Source of the DNA: an uncultured Pseudomonadota bacterium
GTDB lineage: Bacteria > Pseudomonadota > Gammaproteobacteria > Burkholderiales > Rhodocyclaceae
Length of the DNA: 5,756 bases
Reading direction: 5' to 3'
NCBI GenBank assembly: GCA_903939665.1
Contig: CAJAHZ010000203.1
Location: 1-5,756 of the forward strand
Under the pieces are notes generated by a model, which searched no databases, had not been told where the DNA came from, and saw only the letters and a program-made list of their open reading frames with translations. The position numbers were made by a program, and so were the translations under genes. Within the stretch, counting starts at the first letter, position 1; each line of letters opens with the position of its first letter. This document shows positions 1 to 5,756 of this stretch, in pieces.

Positions 1-1060
1 GGGCGAGCCCGGTACCTTCAAGGACCGCGACATCATGCGCTACAACCCGCACTCGGTCATCGAGGGGATGGCCATCGCCGCCTTCGCGATGAGCGCAACG
101 CGAGGCTACAATTACATCCACGGCGAAGTATGGGAAATCTATACACGCTTTGAAGAGGCATTGGACGAGGCGCGTGCGGCCGGTTTTATCGGCCAGAATA
201 TCCTCGGTTCCGGCTTTAACTTCGAACTCTTTGCACATCACGGTTACGGCGCCTACATCTGTGGCGAAGAAACTGCGCTGCTCGAGTCGATTGAGGGCAA
301 GAAGGGACAGCCGCGCTTCAAGCCGCCTTTCCCCGCCTCGTTTGGTCTCTACGGCAAGCCGACGACGATCAACAATACTGAAACCTTCGGCTCGATTCCG
401 TTCATCATGAATCTTGGCGGCGAGGCCTACCTCGAAGCCGGCAAGGCAAACAACGGCGGCACGAAGCTGTTCTCGATCTCGGGTCACGTCAATAAGCCCG
501 GCAACTATGAAATCCCGCTCGGCACGCCGTTCTCGACGCTGCTTGAGATGGCGGGCGGCATGCGCGGCGGACGCAAGCTTAAGGCTTGTATCCCGGGCGG
601 CTCGTCCTCCCCGGTGGTGCCCGGCGACGTCATGATGGACTGCACGATGGATTACGACTCCATCAGCAAGGCGGGATCGATGCTCGGTTCTGGTGCACTG
701 ATCATCATGGACGAGTCGACCTGCATGGTGAAGGCGCTCGACCGCCTCTCGTTCTTCTACTATGAAGAATCCTGCGGCCAATGCACGCCGTGCCGTGAAG
801 GCACTAACTGGTTGTACAAGGTCGTGCATCGCATCGAGAACGGTCAGGGACGCCCCGATGATCTCGATCTGCTCGGTAGCGTGACCAACAACATCATGGG
901 CCGCACCATCTGCGCGCTCGGCGATGCAGCATCGATGCCGGTTCAGAGTTTTATCAAGCATTTCCGCGACGAGTTCGCGTACCACATCGAACACAAGAAG
1001 TGCCTCGTGCCGGTTGAAGTCCAGCGCGCCGGGAGTGGCTTCTTCAAGGCAACGGTTTAG
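1..1060 (+). CDS. nuoF: NADH-quinone oxidoreductase subunit F (NuoF, 51 kDa type), 5' partial
   Basis: NuoF is the peripheral-arm subunit that binds NADH and FMN and carries cluster N3; it takes a hydride from NADH and passes single electrons towards NuoG. The gene enters the window already open. The frame starts at base 2 and reads GEPGTFKDRDIM, a conserved piece of the nucleotide-binding region, so the ATG at 35 is internal and not the start. 352 residues remain; family members are usually about 420-450, so roughly 70-90 N-terminal residues, including the glycine-rich GRGGAGFP-type loop, lie upstream. GYGAYICGEET (visible residues 81-91) is the first 51-kDa signature. ESCGQCTPCREG is the second; its Cys codons at 773, 782 and 791, with Cys 911 in TICALGDA, supply the four ligands of the N3 4Fe-4S cluster. 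The gene ends in TAG, 8 nt before nuoG. No damage is visible, and identification is secure. Confidence 0.98.
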   Translation, partial: GEPGTFKDRDIMRYNPHSVIEGMAIAAFAMSATRGYNYIHGEVWEIYTRFEEALDEARAAGFIGQNILGSGFNFELFAHHGYGAYICGEETALLESIEGKKGQPRFKPPFPASFGLYGKPTTINNTETFGSIPFIMNLGGEAYLEAGKANNGGTKLFSISGHVNKPGNYEIPLGTPFSTLLEMAGGMRGGRKLKACIPGGSSSPVVPGDVMMDCTMDYDSISKAGSMLGSGALIIMDESTCMVKALDRLSFFYYEESCGQCTPCREGTNWLYKVVHRIENGQGRPDDLDLLGSVTNNIMGRTICALGDAASMPVQSFIKHFRDEFAYHIEHKKCLVPVEVQRAGSGFFKATV

Positions 1061-1062
1061 GG
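1059..1062 (+). promoter_or_regulatory. ribosome binding site of nuoG (modest)
   Basis: AGGG overlaps the TAG stop of nuoF and lies 6 nt before the nuoG ATG at 1069. The match is short. The close spacing suggests that ribosomes finishing nuoF help initiate nuoG; this coupling is inferred. Confidence 0.5.
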
Positions 1063-1068
1063 TACGAC

Positions 1069-3399
1069 ATGATAGAAATCGAAATCGACGGCAAGGCGGT
1101 GCACGTACCTGATGGCAGCACCATCATGGACGCAGCCCAGCAGACGGGTGCCTACATCCCGCATTTTTGCTATCACAAGAAGCTCTCGATCTCCGCGAAC
1201 TGCCGCATGTGTCTGGTGCAGGTCGAGAAGGCGCCGAAGCCCCTGCCGGCTTGTGCGACGCCAGTGACCAACGGCATGAAGGTGTTCACGCACTCGGAGC
1301 TGGCCGTCAAGGCGCAAGCCGGGGTGATGGAATTTCTTTTGATCAATCACCCGCTCGACTGCCCGATCTGCGATCAGGGCGGCGAATGCCAGTTGCAGGA
1401 TCTGGCAGTCGGCTACGGTGCGGGGGTTTCGCGTTATCAGGAAGCCAAGCGCGTCGTTTTCCACAAGGAAGTCGGCCCGCTGATCTCGATGCAGGAAATG
1501 TCACGCTGCATCCACTGCACGCGTTGCGTCCGTTTCGGTCAGGAGATTGCCGGCGTGATGGAACTCGGCATGGCCAACCGCAACATGCACTCCGAGATTC
1601 AGACCTTTGTCGGTCGCACCGTCGATTCCGAACTGTCGGGCAACATGATCGACCTGTGCCCGGTCGGCGCGCTGACCTCGAAGCCTTTCCGTTACTCGGC
1701 GCGCAGTTGGGAACTGACACGGCGCAAGTCGGTCAGCCCGCACGACAGTCTTGGCGCCAATCTGACGGTGCAGATCAAGAATAACGTGGTCATGCGCGTT
1801 CTGCCGCGTGAAAACGAAGATGTCAATGAGTGCTGGATCTCGGACAAGGAGCGTTTCTCCTACGAGGCGCTGAATTCGAGCGAGCGTCTGACCAAGCCGA
1901 TGATCCGTGTCGACGGCGCCTTGCGCGAAGTCGAGTGGCCGGCTGCGCTGGATTATGTCGCGCATGCGCTCAAGGATATTGCCAAGACGCAGGGCGGTGA
2001 AGCGATTGCCTCGCTGGCCGCGCCGCACGCAACACTTGAAGAATTGCATCTGTTGCAGAAGGTGACGCGCGGTCTGGGTTCCGGCAGCGTCGATTTCCGT
2101 CCGCGTCGCCGCGATTTTTCGGCTGATGGCAAGCGCGCCGGCACGCCGTGGCTGGGCCTCAAACTTTCCGAAATCAAGGATCTGGATGCCGCGCTGGTCG
2201 TCGGCAGTTTCCTGCGCAAGGATCATCCGCTGTTTGCCCAGCGTCTGCGTCAGCTTGGCAAAAAATGGAACAAGGTCAGCCTGCTCTCCGTCGGCGGCGA
2301 CGATCCGCTGATCAAGCTGCACGCTCAGGTGACGGTAGCGCCAGCTGAACTGGCTGTTGCTCTGGCCCGTATCGTCAAGGCCGCTGCACAATTGAAGAAT
2401 GCCGCAGTGCCGGCGGGTCTGGAATCGGTTGAGCCCTGTGCAGACAGCAAGGCGATTGCCGAGAGCCTGCTTGAAGGCGACAAGCGCGCCATTTTCCTCG
2501 GCAATGCTGCCGAGCAGAATGGACAGGCTGCGCAGTTGCACGCGCTGGCGCTTGAACTCGCAAAGATTACCGGCGCCAGCTTTGGTTTCATCGGCGAAGC
2601 GGCCAACAGCGTCGGCGGCTACGTCGCCAAGGCACTGCCGACCGCACTCAACGCCTACGAAATGTTCGCCCAGCCGCGTCAGGCCTACGTCCTGCTCGGC
2701 GTCGAGCCGGAACTCGATTGCGCTAACCCGCAACAAGCCGTTGCCGCGCTCAAGCAGGCTGCACTCGTCGTCATGCTGACGCCGTTCAAGCACGGCGCAG
2801 CGCTGGATTACGCCGATGTCCTGTTGCCGACGACGCCCTTTACCGAAACATCCGGCACCTTCATTAACACCGAAGGCCGCGTGCAGGGCTTCAACGGCGT
2901 GGTTCGCCCGCTCGGCGATGCGCGGCCGGCCTGGAAAGTGCTGCGTGTGCTGGGTAATGTTCTGGCGCTGCCCGGTTTTGATTACGATTCCAGCGAGCAG
3001 GTGCGCGACGAAATTCTTCCGGCGGGAGCCGAGTTTGTCGCCAGCCTGGACAATGGTCTGAACAGTGTCGCACTGACGCTGAATGCGGTGTCGAACGGGC
3101 TGCAGCGTGTTGCCGACGTGCCGATTTACTTCGCCGACGCCTTGGCCCGCCGTTCGCCGGCGCTGCAGAAGACCAGCGATGCCGCTGCGCCGGCTGCACG
3201 CATGAATGCCGCAACGCTGGCGCAATCCGGGGTTGCCGACGGCGCCCAGGTCCGCGTCAAGCAGGGTCCGGGCGATGCCGTGTTGCTCGCGAAGCTCGAT
3301 GAGACCGTACCCACCGGCTGCGTCCGCGTTGCTGCGGCGCATGCTTCGACCGCTGCGCTGGGCGACATGTTCGGTTCGATTACCGTGGAGCGTGCATGA
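1069..3399 (+). CDS. nuoG: NADH-quinone oxidoreductase subunit G (NuoG, 75 kDa type)
   Basis: NuoG is the largest peripheral-arm subunit and relays electrons from NuoF towards NuoI. The 776-residue length is normal for the betaproteobacterial/mitochondrial type. Residues 1-80 form a 2Fe-2S ferredoxin domain (N1b) with Cys34, Cys45, Cys48 and Cys62. Next comes the His-Cys cluster N5: His94, Cys98, Cys101, Cys107. Cluster N4 follows: Cys147, Cys150, Cys153, Cys197. From about residue 215 to the end the protein resembles molybdopterin oxidoreductases, with the conserved stretch TSGTFINTEGR at 594-604; in complex I this fold is structural and carries no molybdenum cofactor. The extra N7 cluster of E. 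coli-type NuoG is absent: the four ligand positions read Ser223, Asp226, Ala230 and Ser258. The start at 1069 is supported by the MIEIEIDGK opening of the ferredoxin domain. The final TGA overlaps the nuoH start. No frameshift is seen. Confidence 0.98.
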   Translation: MIEIEIDGKAVHVPDGSTIMDAAQQTGAYIPHFCYHKKLSISANCRMCLVQVEKAPKPLPACATPVTNGMKVFTHSELAVKAQAGVMEFLLINHPLDCPICDQGGECQLQDLAVGYGAGVSRYQEAKRVVFHKEVGPLISMQEMSRCIHCTRCVRFGQEIAGVMELGMANRNMHSEIQTFVGRTVDSELSGNMIDLCPVGALTSKPFRYSARSWELTRRKSVSPHDSLGANLTVQIKNNVVMRVLPRENEDVNECWISDKERFSYEALNSSERLTKPMIRVDGALREVEWPAALDYVAHALKDIAKTQGGEAIASLAAPHATLEELHLLQKVTRGLGSGSVDFRPRRRDFSADGKRAGTPWLGLKLSEIKDLDAALVVGSFLRKDHPLFAQRLRQLGKKWNKVSLLSVGGDDPLIKLHAQVTVAPAELAVALARIVKAAAQLKNAAVPAGLESVEPCADSKAIAESLLEGDKRAIFLGNAAEQNGQAAQLHALALELAKITGASFGFIGEAANSVGGYVAKALPTALNAYEMFAQPRQAYVLLGVEPELDCANPQQAVAALKQAALVVMLTPFKHGAALDYADVLLPTTPFTETSGTFINTEGRVQGFNGVVRPLGDARPAWKVLRVLGNVLALPGFDYDSSEQVRDEILPAGAEFVASLDNGLNSVALTLNAVSNGLQRVADVPIYFADALARRSPALQKTSDAAAPAARMNAATLAQSGVADGAQVRVKQGPGDAVLLAKLDETVPTGCVRVAAAHASTAALGDMFGSITVERA
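3387..3390 (+). promoter_or_regulatory. ribosome binding site of nuoH, inside the nuoG 3' end
   Basis: GGAG lies within the last codons of nuoG, 5 nt before the ATG at 3396 and 8 nt before a second in-frame ATG at 3399. Both starts are compatible with this site and differ by one Met. The first gives the ATGA overlap with the nuoG stop. Confidence 0.55.
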
Positions 3400-4448
3400 T
3401 GATCGATATGCTGCAACAACTGCTGCAAGGATTTTTCGGACCGGTGTATCCGCTCGTCTGGACGGTGCTGAAGATCGTTCTCATCATTGTTCCCTTGCTG
3501 CTCGGCGTGGCTTATCTGACATTCTGGGAACGCAAGGTCATCGGCTGGATGCAGGTGCGCATCGGCCCGAACCGCGTTGGTCCGTGGGGTCTGATCCAGC
3601 CGATCGCCGATGGCGTCAAGCTGATGATGAAGGAAATCGTCATCCCGACGGGGTCCGACAAGGGCGTTTTCCTGATTGCGCCGATGTTCGCTTTCGCGCC
3701 GGCGCTGGCCGCCTGGGCGGTGATCCCGTTCAACGACACGCTGGTGCTTGCCAACGTTAACGCCAGTCTGCTCTACATCATGGCGATCACCTCCATTGGG
3801 GTGTACGGCATCATCCTTTCCGGCTGGGCATCCAACTCGAAGTACGCCTTCCTTGGCGGCATGCGCTCTGCCGCGCAGATGATTTCCTACGAAGTGGCGA
3901 TGGGTCTGGCGCTGGTTGTCGTGTTGATGGTTTCGAACAGCCTGAATCTGGGTGACATCGTCAAGAGCCAGGGGCAGGGCATGTTCGCCGCCAGGGGGCT
4001 TGGCTTCCTGTCATGGAACTGGCTGCCATTGCTGCCGATGTTCGCGGTTTATCTGATCTCGATCGTTGCCGAGACCAACCGCGCACCGTTCGACATGGCT
4101 GAAGGCGAATCGGAAATCGTCGGCTTCCACGTCGAGTATTCGGGGATGGCCTTCGCCGTCTTCTTCCTCGCCGAATACGCCAACATGATTCTGGTGTCGT
4201 CGCTGACCGCCCTTCTCTTCCTCGGCGGCTGGCTGTCGCCGGTCGGCTTCCTGCCGGACAGCATGTTCTGGCTGTTTGCAAAGATTACCGCTGTATTGTT
4301 CTTCTTCCTGTGGATCCGCGCGACCTTCCCGCGCTACCGCTACGACCAGATCATGCGTCTCGGCTGGAAAGTATTCATCCCGCTGTGTCTGATCTGGCTG
4401 GTCGTTGTCGGTTGCTGGATGATGTCGCCGTGGAATATCTGGAAGTGA
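3396..4448 (+). CDS. nuoH: NADH-quinone oxidoreductase subunit H (NuoH, ND1 type)
   Basis: NuoH is the inner-membrane subunit at the joint with the peripheral arm. With NuoB and NuoD it forms the ubiquinone-binding chamber and begins the proton-coupling path. The 350-residue length is typical. Eight hydrophobic segments are visible by eye, near residues 19-43, 91-112, 121-143, 163-180, 200-223, 247-275, 290-312 and 325-345. The first ND1 signature is GPNRVGPWGLIQPIADG (57-73), preceded by the conserved Glu45-Arg46-Lys47. SAAQMISYE (158-166) holds conserved polar and acidic residues of the coupling region. The second signature, AETNRAPFDMAEGESE, is at 225-240. Just after it the protein reads SEIVGFHVEYSG, one residue shorter than other ND1/NuoH proteins (SELVSGF in mammals, QELADGY in E. 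coli). The start is the ATG overlapping the nuoG stop as ATGA, which implies translational coupling; starting at Met2 is equally possible. nuoI follows after 10 nt. Confidence 0.98.
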   Translation: MMIDMLQQLLQGFFGPVYPLVWTVLKIVLIIVPLLLGVAYLTFWERKVIGWMQVRIGPNRVGPWGLIQPIADGVKLMMKEIVIPTGSDKGVFLIAPMFAFAPALAAWAVIPFNDTLVLANVNASLLYIMAITSIGVYGIILSGWASNSKYAFLGGMRSAAQMISYEVAMGLALVVVLMVSNSLNLGDIVKSQGQGMFAARGLGFLSWNWLPLLPMFAVYLISIVAETNRAPFDMAEGESEIVGFHVEYSGMAFAVFFLAEYANMILVSSLTALLFLGGWLSPVGFLPDSMFWLFAKITAVLFFFLWIRATFPRYRYDQIMRLGWKVFIPLCLIWLVVVGCWMMSPWNIWK

Positions 4449-4452
4449 GAGG
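4447..4452 (+). promoter_or_regulatory. ribosome binding site of nuoI
   Basis: GAGAGG overlaps the nuoH TGA stop and sits 6 nt before the ATG at 4459. This favours 4459 over the in-frame ATG at 4468 (residue 4), whose spacing would be 15 nt. Confidence 0.65.
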
Positions 4453-4458
4453 CTAGCC

Positions 4459-4947
4459 ATGGGTTCGATGAAGGAAATATTCAACAGTCTCTTCCTGCGG
4501 GAACTGTTCAAGGGCATGTCGGTGACCGGGCGTTACATGTTCGCGCGCAAGATCACCGTGCAATATCCGGAAGAAAAAACGCCGCAGAGCTTCCGTTTCC
4601 GCGGACTGCATGCACTGCGCCGCTATCCGAACGGCGAAGAGCGCTGCATCGCCTGCAAATTGTGCGAAGCGGTTTGCCCGGCAATGGCGATCACCATTGA
4701 GTCGGACCAGCGTGACGATGGCTCGCGTCGTACGACGCGCTACGACATTGATCTGACCAAGTGCATCTTCTGCGGTTTCTGCGAAGAGGCCTGCCCGGTC
4801 GACGCCATTGTCGAAACACGCGTCTACGAGTACCACGGCGAGAAGCGTGGCGACCTTTACTACACCAAGCCGATGTTGCTGGCCAACGGCGACCGCTACG
4901 AAGCGGAAATTGCCGAAGACCGCGCACTCGACGCGAAATACCGCTAA
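4459..4947 (+). CDS. nuoI: NADH-quinone oxidoreductase subunit I (NuoI, TYKY type, 2x[4Fe-4S])
   Basis: NuoI is the 8Fe ferredoxin subunit near the membrane. Its clusters N6a and N6b carry electrons from NuoG to N2 in NuoB, the last cluster before quinone. The protein has 162 residues, normal for the family. Two CxxCxxCxxxCP motifs are intact: Cys63, Cys66, Cys69, Cys73 and Cys102, Cys105, Cys108, Cys112. By the 8Fe-ferredoxin rule the last Cys of each motif ligates the other cluster, so N6a uses 63/66/69/112 and N6b 102/105/108/73. The N-terminal part (about 5-35) is the amphipathic segment that lies along the membrane, followed by the conserved VQYPEEKTPQSFRFRGLHAL. The whole protein strongly resembles betaproteobacterial NuoI, the main clue to the host group. 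The start is set by a GAGAGG site 6 nt upstream. It sits 10 nt after nuoH and 12 nt before nuoJ. Confidence 0.98.
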   Translation: MGSMKEIFNSLFLRELFKGMSVTGRYMFARKITVQYPEEKTPQSFRFRGLHALRRYPNGEERCIACKLCEAVCPAMAITIESDQRDDGSRRTTRYDIDLTKCIFCGFCEEACPVDAIVETRVYEYHGEKRGDLYYTKPMLLANGDRYEAEIAEDRALDAKYR

Positions 4948-4951
4948 AAGG
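4948..4951 (+). promoter_or_regulatory. ribosome binding site of nuoJ
   Basis: AAGG directly follows the nuoI TAA stop, 8 nt before the ATG at 4960. It is a short but well-spaced match. Confidence 0.5.
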
Positions 4952-4959
4952 CCGACACG

Positions 4960-5562
4960 ATGGAATTCAAGACCTTCGTTTTTTACTTTCTCTCCGCGAT
5001 ACTGGTGTTCGCCAGTCTGCGCGTCGTGACTTCGCGCAATCCGGTGCATGCCGCGCTTTATCTTGTTCTCGCCTTCTTCACCGCGAGCGGCGTCTGGATG
5101 CTGTTGCAGGCCGAGTTCCTGGCCATTTCGCTGGTGCTTATCTACGTCGGCGCGGTGATGGTGCTCTTCCTGTTCGTCGTGATGATGCTCGATATCAACA
5201 TCGACCGCCTGCGCGAGGGTTTCTGGAGCTATCTGCCGCTGGGTTCGATCATTGCCCTGCTCATGGTTGCCGAAATGGCGCTGGTGCTCGGTGGCAGTTA
5301 CTTTGATCTTTTCGAGAACGCCGTGCCGCAAACGGGCATCGCCGAAAGCAACGTACAGGCAATTGGTCGCCTGATGTTTACCGAATACGTTTATCCGTTT
5401 GAACTGGCTTCGGTGATTCTGCTGGTCGGCATTGTCGCCGCCGTTGCGCTGACCCAGCGCGAGAAGAGAAAAACGAAGGCAGTCAGTCCGTCACGGCAAG
5501 TGTTTGTCAAAGCGAAGGATCGCGTCCGCGTGCTGCAGATGCCGTCCGAGCCGCGCGATTAA
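4960..5562 (+). CDS. nuoJ: NADH-quinone oxidoreductase subunit J (NuoJ, ND6 type)
   Basis: NuoJ is a small inner-membrane subunit beside NuoH and NuoK. Its third helix, which can change between alpha and pi-bulge forms in complex I structures, is thought to link quinone chemistry to proton movement. The 200 residues show five hydrophobic segments near 3-22, 29-49, 53-77, 91-111 and 144-164. The third contains the family hallmark SLVLIYVGAVMVLFLFVVMM (57-76), with Tyr62 and Gly64 at the bulge-forming region and the conserved Glu52 just before it. YPFELASVILLVGIVAAVAL (145-164) is the conserved last helix. The tail after 165 is basic (QREKRKTK, then a VKAKDRVRVLQM stretch), as in other betaproteobacterial NuoJ, and is expected on the cytoplasmic side. 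The start is the ATG 8 nt after an AAGG site. The TAA stop is followed by a second in-frame stop 6 nt later. An unusually long gap then separates it from nuoK. Confidence 0.97.
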   Translation: MEFKTFVFYFLSAILVFASLRVVTSRNPVHAALYLVLAFFTASGVWMLLQAEFLAISLVLIYVGAVMVLFLFVVMMLDINIDRLREGFWSYLPLGSIIALLMVAEMALVLGGSYFDLFENAVPQTGIAESNVQAIGRLMFTEYVYPFELASVILLVGIVAAVALTQREKRKTKAVSPSRQVFVKAKDRVRVLQMPSEPRD

Positions 5563-5597
5563 GCCAGTTGAAGAAAACGAACACGTAAGAATACGAG

Positions 5598-5621
5598 GTG
5601 ATGGCGCAAAACCGCCGTCAC
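5598..5621 (+). promoter_or_regulatory. hairpin in the 84-nt nuoJ-nuoK gap
   Basis: GTGATGGCG (5598-5606) can pair with CGCCGTCAC (5613-5621) around the loop CAAAAC. This gives nine consecutive pairs, eight Watson-Crick and one U-G. No run of T follows (the next bases are ATGCAGAAGG), so it is not an intrinsic terminator. It ends 14 nt before the nuoK Shine-Dalgarno. The pairing is seen directly. A role in mRNA stability, processing or tuning nuoK translation is inference. The rest of the gap (5563-5646) shows no gene and no convincing promoter. Confidence 0.5.
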
Positions 5622-5635
5622 ATGCAGAAGGAACC

Positions 5636-5642
5636 AGGGAGG
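5636..5642 (+). promoter_or_regulatory. strong ribosome binding site of nuoK, deciding a TTG start
   Basis: AGGGAGG is the best Shine-Dalgarno match in the window and ends 4 nt before TTG at 5647. No ATG or GTG occurs in frame between the upstream in-frame stop TGA (5599-5601) and this TTG, so the site fixes the nuoK start. Confidence 0.8.
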
Positions 5643-5646
5643 CACC

Positions 5647-5756
5647 TTGCTTACACTGTCCCACTTTTTGATCCTAGGCGCGATCCTGTTTGCGATCGGC
5701 GTCATGGGCATCTTCCTTAACCGGAAGAACCTGATCGTCCTCTTGATGTCGATCGA
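5647..5756 (+). CDS. nuoK: NADH-quinone oxidoreductase subunit K (NuoK, ND4L type), 3' partial, TTG start
   Basis: NuoK is a three-helix inner-membrane subunit that forms part of the proton path between NuoJ and the antiporter-like subunits, using conserved membrane glutamates. Only 36 codons plus two bases are present; the full protein is usually about 100 residues. Read from TTG, the sequence begins MLTLSHFLILGAILFAIG, continues GIFLNRKN (21-28) and enters the second helix with LIVLLMSI (29-36), a clear NuoK N-terminus. The window ends on GA, the first two bases of the codon that should encode the essential helix-2 glutamate. The TTG start rests on AGGGAGG 4 nt upstream, on the match to the usual family N-terminus, and on the absence of any upstream ATG/GTG in frame. 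The first in-frame ATG, codon 20, would remove helix 1. The gene is easily missed because it has a rare start and is cut by the window edge. Confidence 0.95.
   Translation, partial: MLTLSHFLILGAILFAIGVMGIFLNRKNLIVLLMSI

Noticed and set aside
1501..3342. A 613-codon open frame on the minus strand opposite nuoG
   Set aside because: Its codons lie exactly opposite nuoG codons, where a stop needs TTA, CTA or TCA in the sense frame. These codons are rare in this G+C-rich gene, so a long open frame is expected. The product has a compositionally odd, non-family sequence.
1733..3399. Molybdopterin-oxidoreductase-like region of NuoG considered as a separate enzyme or gene fusion
   Set aside because: This fold is a normal part of NuoG in all complex I enzymes and is not catalytic there.
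4011..4517. Minus-strand open frame opposite the end of nuoH
   Set aside because: It has the same codon-aligned antisense geometry; no ribosome site or family resemblance was seen.
4453..5331. A 292-codon minus-strand open frame across nuoI and nuoJ
   Set aside because: It is in the same codon-aligned antisense register, possible because nuoI and nuoJ share a reading frame. The His/Glu/Arg-rich product is the antisense image of the two genes and has no recognisable domain.
5568..5596. TTGAAG followed about 17 nt later by ATACGA, considered as an internal promoter for nuoK
   Set aside because: The -10-like hexamer is poor and the site lies inside a continuous co-directional operon. Chance matches of this quality are common.
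5598..5621. Hairpin considered as an intrinsic terminator
   Set aside because: There is no downstream T-run, and termination here would cut nuoK and later subunits off the operon.
5601..5720. A 39-codon ORF starting MAQNRRHM in the nuoJ-nuoK gap, considered as a leader peptide
   Set aside because: Its ATG is buried in the hairpin stem, the only upstream GAGG is 2 nt away, and it overlaps nuoK out of frame. Nothing indicates it is translated.

Overview
The window is an internal slice of a bacterial nuo operon, which encodes the proton-pumping NADH:ubiquinone oxidoreductase (respiratory complex I, NDH-1). All genes lie on the + strand in the canonical order nuoF (5' end missing), nuoG, nuoH, nuoI, nuoJ, nuoK (3' end missing). 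The codon choice is G+C-rich. The protein sequences look betaproteobacterial, especially NuoI, the basic C-terminal tail of NuoJ, the NuoK N-terminus, and a NuoG without the N7 cluster. A Rhodocyclales-like host is plausible, but that is inference from remembered sequence patterns and no search was run.

Layout: bases 1-1060 are the C-terminal 352 residues of NuoF (FMN/NADH subunit, cluster N3). Bases 1069-3399 are NuoG (2Fe-2S plus two 4Fe-4S clusters, and a molybdopterin-oxidoreductase-like fold). Bases 3396-4448 are NuoH (ND1-type quinone-site membrane subunit), overlapping nuoG by ATGA. Bases 4459-4947 are NuoI (clusters N6a and N6b). Bases 4960-5562 are NuoJ (ND6-type membrane subunit). 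An 84-nt gap at 5563-5646 holds a 9-bp hairpin and a very strong Shine-Dalgarno. From 5647 a TTG-started nuoK runs off the end. The other junctions are 8-12 nt or overlapping, so the genes are almost certainly cotranscribed. No promoter or intrinsic terminator is convincing.

Together the genes describe electron flow from NADH through FMN and N3 (NuoF), the NuoG clusters and N6a/N6b (NuoI) to quinone at the NuoH interface, coupled to proton movement through membrane subunits including NuoJ and NuoK. nuoA-E should lie upstream and nuoL-N downstream.

I found no previously undescribed system. The points worth a second look are a one-residue deletion in the highly conserved quinone-side loop of NuoH, the atypical nuoJ-nuoK gap with its hairpin, the TTG start of nuoK, and the clean replacement of all four N7 cysteines in NuoG. 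The long minus-strand ORFs are codon-usage shadows.
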